NCBI GenBank assembly: GCA_018262795.1
Contig: JADFDM010000003.1
Coordinates: 248,001-312,000, forward strand
From: Sphingobacteriales bacterium
GTDB taxonomy: Bacteria > Bacteroidota > Bacteroidia > Chitinophagales > LD1
Reading direction: 5' to 3'
DNA length: 64,000 nucleotides
Below the pieces are notes generated by a model. That model searched no databases and was not told the DNA's origin. It saw only the letters and a list, made by a program, of their open reading frames with translations. How positions within the stretch are numbered: position 1 is the first letter of the stretch; every line of letters begins with the position of its first letter. Shown here one piece after another: positions 63,453 to 64,000 of the stretch. A program made the translations under genes and the position numbers.

Positions 63453-63586
63453 AAGGGATGGGTGCAAGGAAGTAAATTTATCTATTAAACGTATCTTCGT
63501 TTGCCTTCGGCATATTTAATAAGTTTTATTCACCGAATGATGTACCCGAGCGCAAAGAGAAACCATAAAAAGCAAAGCCACCGACC

Positions 63587-63919
63587 ATGAAAATATTTAT
63601 TCCTTTTCTCAGCATTTTGGCCATCACTGCGCTGTGCCATTGTCAAAAACCTACACAAGCTTGTTTTACTTACTCTCCCGATTCCATTGACACCACCACC
63701 CTTGTTACCTTCGATGCTTCTTGCTCCGATAACTCCATTTACTATACTTGGACTTTTGGAGATGGAACCCCCGACACTTCAGTGACAAGCGGCCCAATGG
63801 TAACGCATCAATATTTAAGTCCCGGCACCTACACCGTTACTCTAAACACTTCGCGAAAAGATGGTTTTGCTATCGGCATTAGCCGGCCGGTGGCTTCACA
63901 GGATTTGATAGTTCAGTAA
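63587..63919 (+). CDS. Small PKD-domain lipoprotein
   Basis: 110 residues. The signal sequence ends in AITALCHCQKP, giving Cys17 or Cys19 as the lipidation site. The mature part is a single PKD (Ig-like) domain recognised by TFDASCSDNSIYYTWTFGDGTPD and LSPGTYTVTLN. PKD domains serve as spacers or protein-binding modules on the cell surface. A TATCTTCG box at 63492-63499 could be its promoter. It is a single gene near the window end; after 63919 nothing further is recognised. Confidence 0.8.
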   Translation: MKIFIPFLSILAITALCHCQKPTQACFTYSPDSIDTTTLVTFDASCSDNSIYYTWTFGDGTPDTSVTSGPMVTHQYLSPGTYTVTLNTSRKDGFAIGISRPVASQDLIVQ

Positions 63920-64000
63920 AGCGAGGGGGTTTGATTTCTGAAAGCTGATTTTTAGAAATTGCTTAAAATGCCACATTGCCTGCTTTCAGTTTTTCAGTTT

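Overview
The window comes from a member of the Bacteroidota, most likely an uncultured relative of the Chitinophagales or Sphingobacteriales. The evidence is a full-length SprA (the type IX secretion translocon), two proteins with type IX sorting tails, the MurF-alanine racemase fusion typical of the phylum, DUF5686, DUF4286, GH92 and FucP-type proteins, and -7 promoter boxes of the form TAnnTTTG. Clear Shine-Dalgarno sites are almost absent. I found no rRNA, tRNA or CRISPR array. Most of the window is ordinary chromosome; the exact order within the phylum is a guess.

Layout. 1-1661: the end of an unrecognised gene, then a small secreted protein embedded in palindromic repeats (a 122-bp nested inverted repeat, three copies of an approx. 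80-bp hairpin element, and a 33-bp palindrome). 1662-11811: SGNH hydrolase, rbfA plus an FtsX/LolC-type permease, an MsbA-like exporter, a small secreted protein with an unusually strong ribosome site, GNAT, KamA-like radical SAM enzyme, ruvC, a flippase-like membrane protein and tadA. 11892-20338: a frameshifted secreted/membrane protein, paaN, DUF4377-META protein, lysA, several lipoproteins and an AI-2E family transporter. 20396-27389: an SprB-repeat surface protein, a three-gene operon (HisB-N phosphatase, DUF456, GT39), and a YeeE/YedE sulfur-transport pair preceded by a tiny ORF ending Cys-Cys-Cys. 27386-33598: DUF5686 outer-membrane protein, exonuclease III, a ceramidase-like CREST protein and a soluble TPR histidine kinase.

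33695-35640 is an A+T-rich, probably acquired type II restriction-modification module (MvaI/BcnI-like nuclease plus a frameshifted methyltransferase). 35942-41000: FucP-like sugar transporter, GH92 mannosidase and cystathionine gamma-synthase. 41017-46756: a TPR protein and a tightly overlapping six-gene operon (PrsW, TIGR02757, unknown, fumarylacetoacetase, unknown, flavin reductase). 47406-58709 is the classic ruvA-sprA-gcvH-vanZ block followed by a TPR protein and DUF4286. 58796-63919: gatA, tatA, murF-alr and a PKD lipoprotein.

The points most worth following up are: (1) an apparently leaderless cysteine-rich leader peptide before the sulfur transporter genes; (2) a dnaX-type A AAA AAG slippery site immediately before a stop that separates two halves of what looks like one protein; (3) an intact restriction nuclease next to a methyltransferase broken by one base; (4) a 21-bp tandem repeat forming the tail of RbfA; (5) a bacterial ceramidase-like protein with the complete metal/catalytic residue spacing. 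Items 2 and 3 both lie in A homopolymers, so assembly error must be excluded first.
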